Assembly: GCA_018296165.2 (NCBI GenBank) | Contig: JACKQL020000010.1 | Span: forward strand, 930,001-994,000 | Length of the DNA stretch: 64,000 nucleotides | Direction of reading: 5' to 3' | Source: Termitomyces sp. T153 | Lineage: Eukaryota > Basidiomycota > Agaricomycetes > Agaricales > Lyophyllaceae | Part shown: in pieces, positions 21,987 to 33,783 of the stretch | How positions within the stretch are numbered: position 1 is the stretch's first letter | Layout: every line of letters starts with the position of its first letter | Position numbers and translations under genes: made by a program | The notes under the pieces: model-generated | The model's database searches: none | What the model saw: the letters and a program-made list of their open reading frames with translations, nothing else | Told to the model about the DNA's origin: nothing

Positions 21987-24900
21987 TTGCATGCAAGTAC
22001 GCCTGGGATGAATGAGGCGGTCAAGATCCACATGGATCATATGCATGACTGCCTTAATCATCTAGTGGATGACTCCTTGGGAGTCAGGTTCAAGTTCCCA
22101 GACAGGGTCAAGCCTCATCGATCTGATGGAAAGCATATCCAAGCATATGCTGGAGGACATAAGTTGTCCCAGTTGGAAGACTGGGCTATGGACGTCTGCT
22201 ATCATTTAGCAGCTTGCTGCTATGGTGGAGATGACATGGACCAGGAGCGCATTTTTGTGCTCCATGAATTCATGGATGGAGAGGCACGGAACTGGTTCTG
22301 CAGACATGTCTTGCATACGAACAGGGACAAGCCGTATTGGACCTTCAAGGAGGTCCTGATAGGGCTGTATAACCGCTTTGTCAATGCAGCGACGATGCAA
22401 GTGGCTTGTGAAGCCTTCAGGACAGCTGTGTACGACGCCCAAACAGGCGTCCAGACATTCTATGATGACCTGGTGGGTCATGCTCAGAATATGGCCGTCT
22501 ACCCGGATGAGTTTACCATCCGGGAAACATTCCTGGATGGAATACCTGCTGAGATGCGTTGCGCACTGATACGCGACAATAACCTATCACCAGAGGTCAA
22601 CACAGTGACCAAATTCCTAGCATATGCTATACGCTATGAGCAGTCTGCCCGGACTGCAACACATTATGATCAGCACAGTTCTTGTCGCGCTACTGGACAG
22701 CACCAACCTGTTAAGGTTGGAACATTCTTAGCGAAGCGCTCTGAGATGGAATGAAACCGCAATCTGCGGTTCATAGTATGGCGCACAATGCCTGCAGGGC
22801 AGAGGCCAGGTCATGGGCTAACTGGTAATGGACCAGCAGGGAGAGACACCCGCTATGGGCCTGGCTTGGGCCAACCTGCACCAAGGGCGATGCGGGATGT
22901 ACCACCAAGAGTGGGACCTCCCAAGGCCACCTTTGGTGGCGGAGGTGCAGGATACAAGTCCAGTGGTGGATCACCATGCTGCTACAATTGTGGCTGGACG
23001 GGCCACTTCTCAAAAGAATGCAAAGCGCCACAAGCGCAAGTGAGAGCTGCCCATACAGCGGCAGTAGAGAGCAACATTGAGAGCAACGCCGAGGCAGGCC
23101 CAGAGGAGCCTGCCCATGACAACGAGGAAGTTCCTCAAGATGTTGAGGAACAATCTGCAGTGGATGACACTGAGAGCGTCCAAATTGATGGAGATGAATA
23201 TGTCGCAGTGGATGTATATGATAATGATTACTATGCTCGTGATGACAAGGAGGAGCACCTGGTTGCTCTGACCAAGCATCAAGGGGATGGTCATGTTCAT
23301 ATGCAACGTGTGACACTGCAGAAGGCAGCTGACAAGCTGCAATGACCCCATTATACTCCTCAAGAGAAGGAGTGTTTGGTGACCTATGTAGAGGTCAACA
23401 GACATCCTGCGTGGACACTGTGGGACTCGGGGAGTACCACTATGGGCATTACGCCCCAGTTTGCGCATGTGAACGCAATACGTGTTCATGAGCTGATGGA
23501 GCCATTGATGCTCCAGCTTGGTACTGTGGGGAGTTGCGCCGTTGTACAGTTTGGCATGGAGGTTAGAGTGAAGACGTCAGGACAGCCGACGAAAGAATAT
23601 GTGGATATAGCAAATTTTGATTGCTATGACATAATCATCGGTACGCCATTTATGCATAAGAACAAAGTCTTGCTCGACTTTGTCAATAACAAGGTGATCG
23701 TCAACGGAACACTGTTGAGGGCTGAGAGAGTGGTCCTGGCAGACACGGATGGTCGTCTACAACGGTATCAAGCAATGGAGAAGCGTTGCAAGGATTGCGA
23801 CTGACTAAAAGGTCACAGGAATGCAACAGTGGTAGATGTTGGCAAGGAGCTGGCAACAATGGCCAGCCTACCAGCAAATGCGCTGGTGATCATGATATCT
23901 GAAGAAGAGCTCCAAGGAACTCTGGAAAGGGGGGATGGGCCGGATAGGCCAAGAACGGCAGAGAGAAAGGCCGTGAAGAAGCCTGACAAGGCTCATCGAC
24001 CTGATGAGACTCATGCAGAACGAGTGAACCTAGGATCGTGGGAGTGCCAACCAACTAGCTCCAGAGTGAGGGTGGAAGACCTCATAACAGACGAGGTCAA
24101 AGAATGTCAACAAAGTGCCGCAAGTGCGGCAGAAATGACTAATAGTGCAAGATCCTTTTGGGATCAACCAGTGCCACCACCAGACATGCAGTGGGCCTAT
24201 GACCCGCATATGGCACCGGAGTGGAATGAGGTGGTAGCCTTGATGGTGGTGCAGAGATGGGTCGGGTCGTCTCGACCCACTGGAGAAAGTTATTGGCAGC
24301 CTTTCGCCGAAGAAATCTCAGAACCATCAGACATAATGTTCGATGGACAATTGCTAACAGCAAAAAGCGTACAGTGGTCGACGAAGTCGACAGTCTCAAA
24401 GCCTCCTCTGAGACTGAGGATGGAAGATACTGGGGAAGTGCACTTACGTGCGCTTAGAGAACGATTTGAACCAAAGGTTCAGATGCGCCAAAAGTGCATA
24501 GACAAAGGTAAAGCCAAAGCTACTGGCTTAAGAGAAGAGGACATTCTGCAATTACGCCAGCAATGGCAGCAGGAATTTGCAGATATAGTCAACGGGACAA
24601 AGCCCAAACTCCTGCCATGGTGGGAGGTGAACCATGAGATTAATCTCATAGACGAGACAAAGCAGTACAAGTATCACTTGCCTCGCTGTCCGCGAGCACT
24701 ACAGGAGCAGCTTCGTGATAAAATGAATTGTTACATCAATGCTAAGTGGTGGGAACCATGCCCGGCAATGCAAGTGGCGCCATTACTGTGCATTCCCAAG
24801 AAAGATGGGACATTAAGGACTGCCTTGGATGTGTGACAGCGCAATGACAATACTGTCAAAGATGTGACACCCCTTCCTGATCAGGAAGTCATTCGTGAAG

Positions 24901-27737
24901 ATGTCGCAAAGGCTAAGTACAGATCGAAGATCAACCTGACAGATGCTTACAAACAAGTACGCATACATGTGGAAGATATCCCAAAAACTGTGTTTGTGTC
25001 CCTGATGGGGACATTTGTCAGTAACATCATGCAAATTGGCGACTGTAACGTGCCAGCTACATTCCAGAGGTTGATGACCTCTATATTCCGAGACATTATC
25101 AGAAAGTTTATGCACGTCTATCTAGATGATATTTTTATTTCTTCAGACTCCATAGAGGAGCATGAGTGGCACTTACAAGTTGTGTTTGAACGACTGCATG
25201 AAGCGAGCTTATATCTCAAGTGGAAGAAGTGCGAACTATACGCACAGAGCATTGACTGCTTAGGGCACGTCATAGACGTGCGGGGTATACACCCAGACTC
25301 AGATAAACTCAATCGTATTCAAGAGTGGCAAACACCACGTAATTACAATGATATCCAATGCTTTGTTGGACTGGTTAACTACATTGGTAACTTTTTACCA
25401 GACGTAACTGCATATACTGGCCCTCTCATGGCCATGACCCAGAACAGGTCTCCATTTCACTGGCGACCACTACATCAGTGGTGCTTCAAGATGATTAAAC
25501 AAATCTGTGCAAAGATGCCAATTATCTGCCCAATTGATCTGCGTCTCAATGAGCCAATATGGCTCATCTGCGATGCGTCAAAGACAGGTGTAGGGGCCAT
25601 GTTTGGCCAAGGGAAGACTTGGCAAACCTGCAGACCGGCAGGCTTTATGTCGCGCAAGTTTACAACTGCACAACAGAACTATGCAGTACACAAGTTAGAG
25701 ACACTCGCTATCTTGGAAGCCCTCCTGAAATGGGAGGATAAACTCATGGAATATAAGATCCATATTATAACGGATCATAAAGCATTAGAGTTTTTCAAAA
25801 CTCAAGTACACTTGTCTCTGTGACAGCGTCAATGGATTGACTATATGTCGCGATACCAGTTTGACATAACATATGTCAAAGGGGAGCTGAATAAAGTCGC
25901 GGACTGCTTATCGCGATACTTTGAGAGTGATACTCATGACAATGTTCATGATGTCCATGACTTTGTCCAGGCGGACAAGTGTATTGATCCTGATGGAGAG
26001 GATCTGCCATTGCATTGGTTCCAGGAGATAGCGGAACGTCATGTAGAGATTTGAGCCATGCAGGCTCACGTGTTGCGCCGCAGCAAGCGGCTTCAGGAGC
26101 AACTAGAAGCCCAAGACCTCGAAGCTCAAGGTCTCGCTGGTGCAGGACCAGCCGTTACATGGCCAATAGAAGAACCATTGTCTAGTGATGACAATCCAAC
26201 AGTGGAACAGGCGCTAGGCATCGATGATCCTATCCCTAGAACCACTGATCTTGAAGACACGCAGTTGCACACACATATCCGGAAAGGATACTCACAAGAC
26301 AAATTCTACGTCGGGATACTCGACAAGCCCGCGGAGCATCTGCGCTTTGTCATTGAACATAAGCTCATCTATATGGTGAGCCCTGCTGGTGTGAAGGTGG
26401 TATGCATACTGCGGGATAGGTCATTAATCATGACAATTCTGGATCAAGCCCATCATATTGTTGGGCACTTTGGATATCAGAAGACGCTTGAATATGTGTG
26501 TCAATCATATTGGTGGCCACAAATGGCCAAAGAGACAAATCAGTTTTGTGCGACATGTGAATCTTGTCACCGTTCAAAGACTTTGAACCAGAAGCCAGCT
26601 GGAAAGCTACATTCGCTTCCAGTCCCAGTGAAACCCTGGGACTCTATAGGGATGGACTTCGTTGAACCATTTCCTGAATCACGCAGTTTCAACTACCTAT
26701 GGGTAGTGATTTGCCGCATGACCAGTATGGTCCATCTTATCCCAGTAAACACGACAACTAAGGTGTTGGAGCTATCTTGGATCTATCTCAAAGAGATAGT
26801 ACGCCTACATGGCCTACCTAGCTCAATTGTAAGCAATCGAGACTTGAAGTTTACTTCCAAATGGTGGAAGGAGCTGCACAAGCTGCTTGGAGCAAAGTTG
26901 CTCATGTCAACTTCATTCCATCCACAGACGGATGGTCAGACGGAGAGCACAAATTGCAATGTTGCACAGATCTTTCGGGCATTTGTCCGGCCTGATCAGA
27001 AGGACTGGGTCAACCGACTGCCCATGGTGGAATTTGCAATAAATGCGAGTGTGTCTGAAACAACATGGTATGCACCCTTTGAACTTAATAGTGGCTATAT
27101 GCCATCTATGATCAAAGAACTTCATATGGACGAAGTGATCCATCGAGAGATCAAGGACTTTGCACAGACTGCGCTAACCAACCTTGCAAATGCACATGAT
27201 GCAATCATTGAGGCCTGCGTCTTCCAGATGTGCCATGCTAATAACCGCCGGGGAGATGAACTGGCTATCGACAAGGGTGGATTGGTGTATTTGTCCACCA
27301 AGAACTTGAATTTGCCCAAGGGGTGGGCAAGCAAGCTTTGCCCTAAATGGGTAGGACCGTATAAGGTCCTGGAAGCTGAGCCAAGCATGTCAAACTATGT
27401 GCTCAAGCTGCCAACTGCGTTGCAGGCACGACAAATCGTACCAAAGTTCCATGTGTTGCTCTTGCGACCTTATTCAGTGAGTAACAATGCGCTATTCCCA
27501 AATCGTGCAATGCCAGAACCTTATGACTTTGGCACTGCCGATGACCAGGAATGGTTTGTAGATGACCTCATAGGTCATCACTGGACTCAGTCTGGAGACC
27601 TCAAGTTCGAGGTGCATTGAAGCTTGGGGGACACCACATGGGAACCTCTGGCTAACTGTAAATTGCTGGCAGCAATGGATCATTACTTGGAACTGCAGGG
27701 CGTTAAACGCCCTCATCACCTCTCACAACGCGCATAG
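21987..27737 (+). pseudogene. gag-pol polyprotein, one frame broken by seven TGA codons
   Basis: A single frame runs from at least 21768 to the TAG at 27735, interrupted only by TGA at 22752, 23343, 23802, 24834, 25821, 26052 and 27618. Landmarks: Gag capsid 21987-22751; zinc knuckle CYNCGWTGHFSKEC (22980-23021); protease WDSGSTTMGI (Asp at 23424) with DIIIGTPF; RT with YLDD (25119-25130); RNase H (WLICDASKTGVGA, AVHKLETLAILEAL, ITDHKALEFF); integrase HHCC finger (about 26445-26580), first Asp in GMDFVEPF, second catalytic site reading SNRDLKFTS, and Glu in TDGQTEST; GPYKVLEAE module; chromodomain across the last TGA (EWFVDDLIG, LGDTTWEPL). The second integrase Asp is Asn (AAT, 26835-26837). 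At the TGAs in the RT and RNase H regions the family has Arg. Inactive but nearly whole. Confidence 0.9.
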
Positions 27738-27997
27738 AGCGCATGGTAGCCAGAAATTGGCTAAGTCCGAATGGCCAATGGGGCAGTGTGGCCATGTTGA
27801 TCACAGACAATCCCGGTGGCTGGACATTTGGCTACGTTGGGTTGTGTGGTCGTATTGACCACAGAACTCTCTGAGGCCACGTGCCATGTGGCTGAGAGTT
27901 TGTAATTGTTTGTCCGCCTAGCAGAGTTGGGAGATCTTTTCTTTTTTTTCTGTCCTTGTCGTGACACGTCAGAGACATGTAGACTTTATTAAGAGAA
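27738..27997 (+). other. Spacer between pol and the extra ORF
   Basis: Non-coding. It contains a bulged hairpin whose arms are ACTCTC...GCCAC (27866-27880) and GTGGCTGAGAGT (27888-27899), and a small TGGTC...GACCA hairpin near 27848. It could serve as leader or internal promoter for the downstream ORF; this is only positional inference. Confidence 0.35.
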
Positions 27998-30764
27998 ATG
28001 GCCTATCAAGGCCAGCCTAAACCTGGACAGAGCTTGCAGAGCTCTGGTCGGGGGGGGAGACCTGCACAAGGTCAATATCGTAGCCAACTGCAACAGAGAA
28101 TTCAGCAATACGCGGCCATGGCCTATCCAGGTCGCAAGGAGCCGTTGCCTTACCAGATGCCTGTCCATGTGAGGATGGACATGGATGAGGAAGAGGAAGC
28201 GTGCTACGAGCGCGTGTACTACCCAGGGCCAAGCCGGCTTCAGGGTGGAGGACAGTCATACACGTGCACAGTGGCGCAACTCTTGGTGGAGACATATGCG
28301 CCACAAGTGCAAATGAGGATGGGAATGGAGGTGTTGTTGGGCCGCCTGGAGGCGGCTGGGCAACCAGTACCCACGACGGCTGAGTTCCTGCAAGATGACC
28401 TTGCAGTGATGGTGATGGAGGGACTGCTTGACCAGATCGAGCTTATGAGGAGGCAGCGCATAACCGCGCTGGAACAGATTGATTGCAAAGCGCAAGCTTC
28501 CCGTCCACGAGGGGTCAAGCATAGAGCCCAAACGGGCCAAACCACAACCACCATGACCGATGGAAGTGGCCAGGGCAGTAGTGCCCATGATCGCTTGCCC
28601 GGGTCCAGCAGTGGCCTTGACCACCCCAGTACTACCTGCGTGGCCTCCTGCCACACCGGCACAAGCTGTGCCAATCGAATCTCAGGTGCCAGATGCGCCC
28701 CTTGCTGAACTCTCGCTGGAGCAGCAAGATGAAGAAATGTCTGATGGGCCTCTTGATTGGGACGAGATGGCGTTGTTGGATGCAATGAACTCAGGTGCGC
28801 ATACACGCACATCCATTTCTTGAACAGCCAGTCCCTCGAATTGGGGACTGGCAATGTCAGCCATGGGCCCTGGTATGCAAGGGCCATCCAGACCATCTCG
28901 GGGGCGCAAGCCCCCCCTCAAAGTTGACAATATGGAAATTGTTGACTTTCCAGCAGGTGTTCCCACGCGGGCTGACGCTGCGCAACTACTATTCATGTTG
29001 CCAATTACTGTGCCTGCGCCTGCTGCGCAGTTTGAAGTTGTCGTGGTGGCCACTGACCCGCGCACACTGGTGCAATATGATGGGTTGATGGCTGAGGCGG
29101 CCAAGACTTTGGCCGCCAGCAAGGGCAAGACAAAGGCCATCCCCACGGAGGAGGACTTGAGTGATTATGGACAGTCCTCCGAGGAGGAGGAGGAGGAGGA
29201 AGAAGAGGGCGAGATGCCCACACAGCGCTTTCAGTGCATTCCATGAAATAAGAAGCTCGCCAAGAAGAAGGCAAATAGAGCTGAAGCTGCAGCTGCCCTG
29301 GCACATAGGGCGCAAAACGACTTCTCTGGACGCATCCCCAATGGGTTGGGGGTGAAGATCTGGGGGCCGCTCAACGTTGAGCAGCTCAATTCCTTTTTCC
29401 ACGGGGCCTTAGGGCCCTCATTCTACTATTCGTACCGGACCAATATGGTCCTCGTGGGCACCGACGCAAATCGCATGGCCGCCTACGAATTCAGCTCTGG
29501 TAATGCAGCAGACACGCCGCAAACAATGGTATACAAGTTCGCATGCAGGGGATTCCCCTGCACACCCTATGAGCTGGAACGGCTCTTTAGATATTGTGCA
29601 AACCCGAATGTTCCTCGTTGCGACTGCATAGTCGCATTTATGCTGATTAGTGAGCTGTGATCAGTTGCGCAGCGCCTGGACACAGCACTACAAGACAGAA
29701 CAATGCAGATACTGTTACAAGATCTGTCGTATTGGGATCTGCCCAACCCGATTCAAGGGCCAGAAGACATGGCCATTGTCGAACAACAACACATTCCCAT
29801 GCGCTTCTTGCGCACAAAGGATGATGGTACGTCCACGCTGCACGTGATGCGTGCTCCTGACCTAAAGAGGCCTTTTGACCTCAAACAAATAGCGCAGTAC
29901 ACGCTCATTTATGGCCAGCTGGGCTTGGAGAACACCTGGCAAGGTATTGCGGTAGATTTTGCCTACCGCATGCACTGGCGAACCTTATTTGGGTTCACCC
30001 TATGCAGAGCTCTTTGCGCAAACAGCGCAGGTAAAACCACCATTGTACAATGGTTCACGCTGGTCATGGCGCATCCTGGGCTCTATTGGGAGGCGGTGGC
30101 CGCTTATGCGGTGGCCAATCCAACACAACCCTTTGTGGCCCAGTTTGGGGCCAACCTGGAAATTCGGCAAGTTCACATACCAGACGATCAGGTGCGGAAC
30201 TTTACCGATGATGACGCAATTTGCATCTTGATTCACAACCGCATCCCTCTGGACTGGGTGGATCATGCCTACACGTATGGCGTGGTCTACTTGGAACAGC
30301 AGTTCCACCAGCTGACGATGTCTCTTGACATCTTTCAAGACGTTGATGATGAGCGCCTACAGTGCCTTGCGGTATATGGAACTCCGCCTGCCATCCCTAA
30401 CTGGGATGGATGGCGAGAGATTTCCGAGGAGGACCATTATTGCCTCCTCTTCAAGCGCGCCGACGAAATGGCGGCGCAACAGGATCCTGAGGCTACTGGC
30501 CTCTATTACTATATTGGAATGGACCCAAATGTGGGTCACTTGTGGAAGAGAACACTGGCGCACGGTATGATGCCAGTAATTGGATCTGTGATTAACGTCG
30601 CACTAACCGATGCTATTATGGTAGACGTGACTGCTGCAGGGGGTCCTTCGACCCCCCTGAAGATGGAATCCATGCCTCACCCTCCTGCAATTAACATCGC
30701 GCAACCAGAGACGGCAATGACGATGGAAGCGGGTGGAGCTCAGATGACCACCGGAACGGGCTGA
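27998..30764 (+). pseudogene. Extra long ORF of the retrotransposon, unknown function
   Basis: It begins at ATG 27998 (MAYQGQPKPGQ) in frame 2. Near 28480-28560 the coding sense passes to frame 0, implying an indel, and then continues to the TGA at 30762-30764 with in-frame TGAs at 28554, 28821, 29244 and 29658. Undamaged length would be about 920 codons. The N-terminal third is Gln/Gly/Pro-rich; an acidic run of Glu codons near 29180-29210 precedes a Lys/Ala-rich helix (KKLAKKKANRAEAAAALAHR). The C-terminal ~500 residues look globular (FFHGALGPSFYYSYRTNM, PPAIPNWDGWREISEEDHY, MDPNVGHLWKRTLAHGM). I see no transmembrane helix, nuclease or protease motif and recognise no family. Codon use and CpG match gag-pol, so it belongs to the element. 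Confidence 0.75.
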
Positions 30765-31207
30765 ACAGCCCATTATGTATATATTGCCTTAGGTAATGTC
30801 GAGTGCCTACACTCGAGTTTTGTTGCTGACCACCCGTGCTTAACAGCACATTTGAGATTATGTTTTTTTTATATAGTATTGCAATACACGGCAGAGAAAC
30901 CGCCATATATCCTGATCTATCCATGCCACTGGCGCACCCTCAGTGTGATTCCCTTACCCTTCTGGGTACTGAGTGCATGGGTGATCTCGGTGGCCACTCA
31001 GTGGCCTGGTGATTAGATTGGGTGCAGTCGTACTGCACCTACCTTGTATCCTCAAGGCAGTTAACTTGCCCCACTAATATCCATTGTTGTACGAGTATGA
31101 CTTGTCTATCCAGCTGTCATTTCGACAACAGCAGGCGTCACTATGATGCCCTCGTTAACTACCTACCCAACCTACTCGAGACCGTGCATTGGTCTAAAAG
31201 GGGGGTA
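30765..31207 (+). promoter_or_regulatory. 3' untranslated region with polypurine tract
   Basis: Between the extra ORF and the 3' LTR there is no further gene. AAAAGGGGGG at 31196-31205, two bases before the LTR, is the expected plus-strand priming site. Confidence 0.7.
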
Positions 31208-31422
31208 TGTAACCAGCGGGTTATTTAGACTTAGTCGAGATGCAATACATTGCGTCTCACTGCCATATATGGACTGTACCGCGCGTCCGTGACGTGCATT
31301 GGTAGATTACATAAGACGAACATCTTGTATTCACAACGTATCTAGTCTAATCCGATATTTTGGTCTGATTCAGCTACTGCATGAAACACGCAAGATTGTT
31401 CTACCTGTAGCCACCAGCTACA
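31208..31422 (+). repeat. 3' LTR
   Basis: 215 bp, TGTAACCAGCGGG to CCACCAGCTACA, followed by the GAAAG duplication at 31423-31427. Confidence 0.95.
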
Positions 31423-31427
31423 GAAAG

Positions 31428-32012
31428 ATCCATTAATATGACAATCTTGATTACTTTATTGCGGAACTCTTATCAATAAAATGAAAGACAAACTGAGGTT
31501 GAGTTTGAATCTCAGCATTGAGTTGGTGAAATACAAAGACCTAACCAAGCATAGTGTGGTTGGGTCTGGGACTAAGCATTGAGTTGACAAATACAAGGAC
31601 CTAACCAAATGAAGTGAGGTTGGGTCTGGGATGAAGCAAGAGCTACAGGCACCGAAGGCACGGACCGTAGCTCGTCATTATTTTACAGTAGCATCACCTG
31701 ATACTGCCTATAAATACAATTACTGTACTTACATAAAGCAGCACCTTACTTCATACTTCATAGAACAGAAATACAACTGGTTTTGACTTACAGAATGTGA
31801 AAACAATGAAAGGTATCTTTTTCCATGATGAAAAGTGGCTGAAGAAATGACACATTTCTTTGACTCTTTTTACCTTAGAATCACCTTCCAGCAACAGCAG
31901 TGATCATAGCAAGTGATCATAGCAAGGACATTGAAGAATGCAATTATTAACCATGAGTTCGAATTAAAAGAAAGTACCACCCAACACTAATGAACAAAAT
32001 CTATTAAAAAGT
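31428..32012. repeat. 60-bp tandem repeats and intergenic sequence
   Basis: At 31481-31650 there are nearly three units of a 60-bp repeat built on CTAACCAA, GAAGTGAGGTTGGGTCTGGG and GCATTGAGTTGACAAATAC. A short imperfect hairpin follows (GAGCTACAGGC...GTAGCTC, about 31640-31675). The same units occur inverted at 62640-62840 and 63700-63990. The rest, up to the PTPA stop at 32013, has no recognised gene. Confidence 0.7.
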
Positions 32013-33585
32013 TCAGTCAAATGGCACAGGTCGTATCCCAGGTCCATCCAGCTTCAGCCCCATTTGTCTGTCTCCCTTGCCTGCCTGAGCAGCTGCAAAC
32101 GCTGATGGAACAGGAATTCCACAACAGTCTCCCCACGTCATCTGTCCCTGTCCATGCGGTAGGATGTGCGCATGACCCCAATGCGCGTCATCAGTGTTGT
32201 CTGTGGAGGACAAGGCTGGTCCATCCCAAAGGAGAATGGAGCCAAAGAGGAAGTGTTGCATGACAGGAAGTTTGCCTAGTACCTCTGCCTGGTACATCTT
32301 GATCATGCCTGAGTTCACTTTGTCCCATGTTTTGACCTGCCGTTTCGGTGTCGGTGAGGTATTTCTGATAAGAGGGAATCACATACTGCAGATATATCAT
32401 CAAGCATGGGAGAATGCCATCGTAGCGACGCCGTCTTAATCTGAAAGGAAAATAAGCAACTGTGAAGAGAGCTTAACGAAGATGACGGACTGAATTAATA
32501 AATTGAATACACGCAAAATATATATAATTCTTCGCGTATTCTTCTACAACTTCGGCATCGTGAATCGCTTTAGGACGAATGTACTTATGACCTGCGAATT
32601 CAATCAACATGTCAGCATTTAGACTGTCTCGGGCATGTAGATTAAGTTGTAGATCAATGAGAACTCTGCAGCTCAGCAGGTCGAGAATCATCAGGCATTG
32701 CTGGTGGAACTGGGCATCTCAGAGGGCAAATGGGTAGAAAAGTACCGACCTCGCAACTGAGCAGACCCAAACAAAAATGGCAGGAAATGGTAGTCATCAA
32801 GACCCCAGACTCCGTGCGACCCAGCAGGTTCGAGCCAATATGTAGATTGCAACACACGCATAACTTCAATGTACCTGTAGGGTGAAGTTTCAATAAATAG
32901 TGAATCTAGCAACTCGAGGCCTCACCTCCAGAATACTTTTATGACAAGAGCTTTGTGATCAGTTTCTAAGACAACACCAAGACGTTCTAGACAGAGCCTA
33001 AATGTTCTGAAGCGTGAATCAGGGTGATGAAACCCATGAGATGACTCACAGCCAACACAGAAAGTTGAGTTCCATGCCACTCCCGTAATCGATCCTCGTC
33101 CGATTGCCCCACGCCTCGTTGAAGTAGCCCTGCAGTTCGATCACCGCATCAGGTGGCAATCCTGGAAGAGTCGCATGAAGACTAGGTGATATCTAGTGCT
33201 TCCGAGAAGAAATCTAAGCGTCAAAATACTGCTTGAGCCTATCATAGGACGTACCTCGTTAACTTTGTCGTAGAATGTGCGAAAAGCAGGGTTCCCGAAC
33301 CTAGAGGCTGCGTTTTCTACTGGTGGTATTGACTTCGCAGTTTCTTCTACTCGCGACAAGATATCAAGAATAACCGTGACTCCCTAAATTACTTTGAGCC
33401 TACAATAAGATCGAGAACATGTCGCTTACTGCTGATTGTGAGCACTCATCCAAGAGCTTGACGCCGGCAACGGCGTCATTCAAGGCCTCTATGTAAGATA
33501 GAATTTCCTGCCGGGTTTTCGAGGTTTGAAAGTATTGGAGTTGCTCAGGCAACAAGATCGCTTTGTGAGGAGCAATGAAAGCCAT
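32013..33585 (-). CDS. PTPA: Serine/threonine protein phosphatase 2A activator (PTPA, Rrd/Ypa family)
   Basis: A peptidyl-prolyl isomerase-like activator of PP2A catalytic subunits. Eight exons join with consistent phases: 33585-33430, 33383-33230, 33161-33050, 32997-32926, 32874-32750, 32591-32491, 32440-32387, 32336-32013 (1098 nt, 365 aa). ATG at 33585 ([16 protein letters not shown]). Family signatures include [25 protein letters not shown], the diagnostic [19 protein letters not shown] (about residues 180-198), [11 protein letters not shown] and [16 protein letters not shown]. Length fits fungal PTPA proteins. All introns are GT-AG; the one between exons 5 and 6 (158 nt) is the longest. 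It lies 198 bp downstream of the M28 protease gene, same strand. Confidence 0.93.
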
Positions 33586-33783
33586 ACTTTGTAGAGTGTC
33601 GAGTTGTATGACGACAATCAAGTGTCGATTGAATCGGAGATTTAAATAACCTATATCTAATAAATCTCAACTCTGACAATTCACTACATACCCAGACCAA
33701 TGAATTATAACGATGTCGCGCGGTTGGATTTTTGTTGAATACACATCTAAATAATACGGGACAAAGCCCGCATGCATGGCTTC

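Larger units (their letters stand above)
21153..31422 (+). mobile_element. Complete Ty3/Gypsy chromovirus with extra ORF (10,270 bp)
   Basis: The element is bounded by 215-bp LTRs (21153-21367 and 31208-31422, TG...CA) and a GAAAG duplication. Inside lie a single-frame gag-pol (about 21987-27737), a 260-bp spacer, a second long ORF (27998-30764) and a polypurine tract (AAAAGGGGGG, 31196-31205). Order of domains: capsid, zinc knuckle, protease, RT, RNase H, integrase, GPY-like module, chromodomain. The LTRs differ at 13 of 215 positions by my count, twelve of them transitions, mostly at CpG/TpG/CpA. CpG is far commoner than in the flanking repeats, so this is the youngest large element in the window. 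No clear primer binding site was seen after 21367. Confidence 0.95.

Noticed and set aside
28240..29402. Long minus-strand ORFs opposite the extra retrotransposon ORF
   Set aside because: Three overlapping minus frames of 130-220 codons are shadows of the GC-rich sense ORF; none has motifs.
22752..29660. TGA as a recoded sense codon or programmed readthrough
   Set aside because: Neighbouring host genes such as PTPA end or splice normally and the TGAs fall where the family has Arg (CGA). CpG deamination explains them without recoding.
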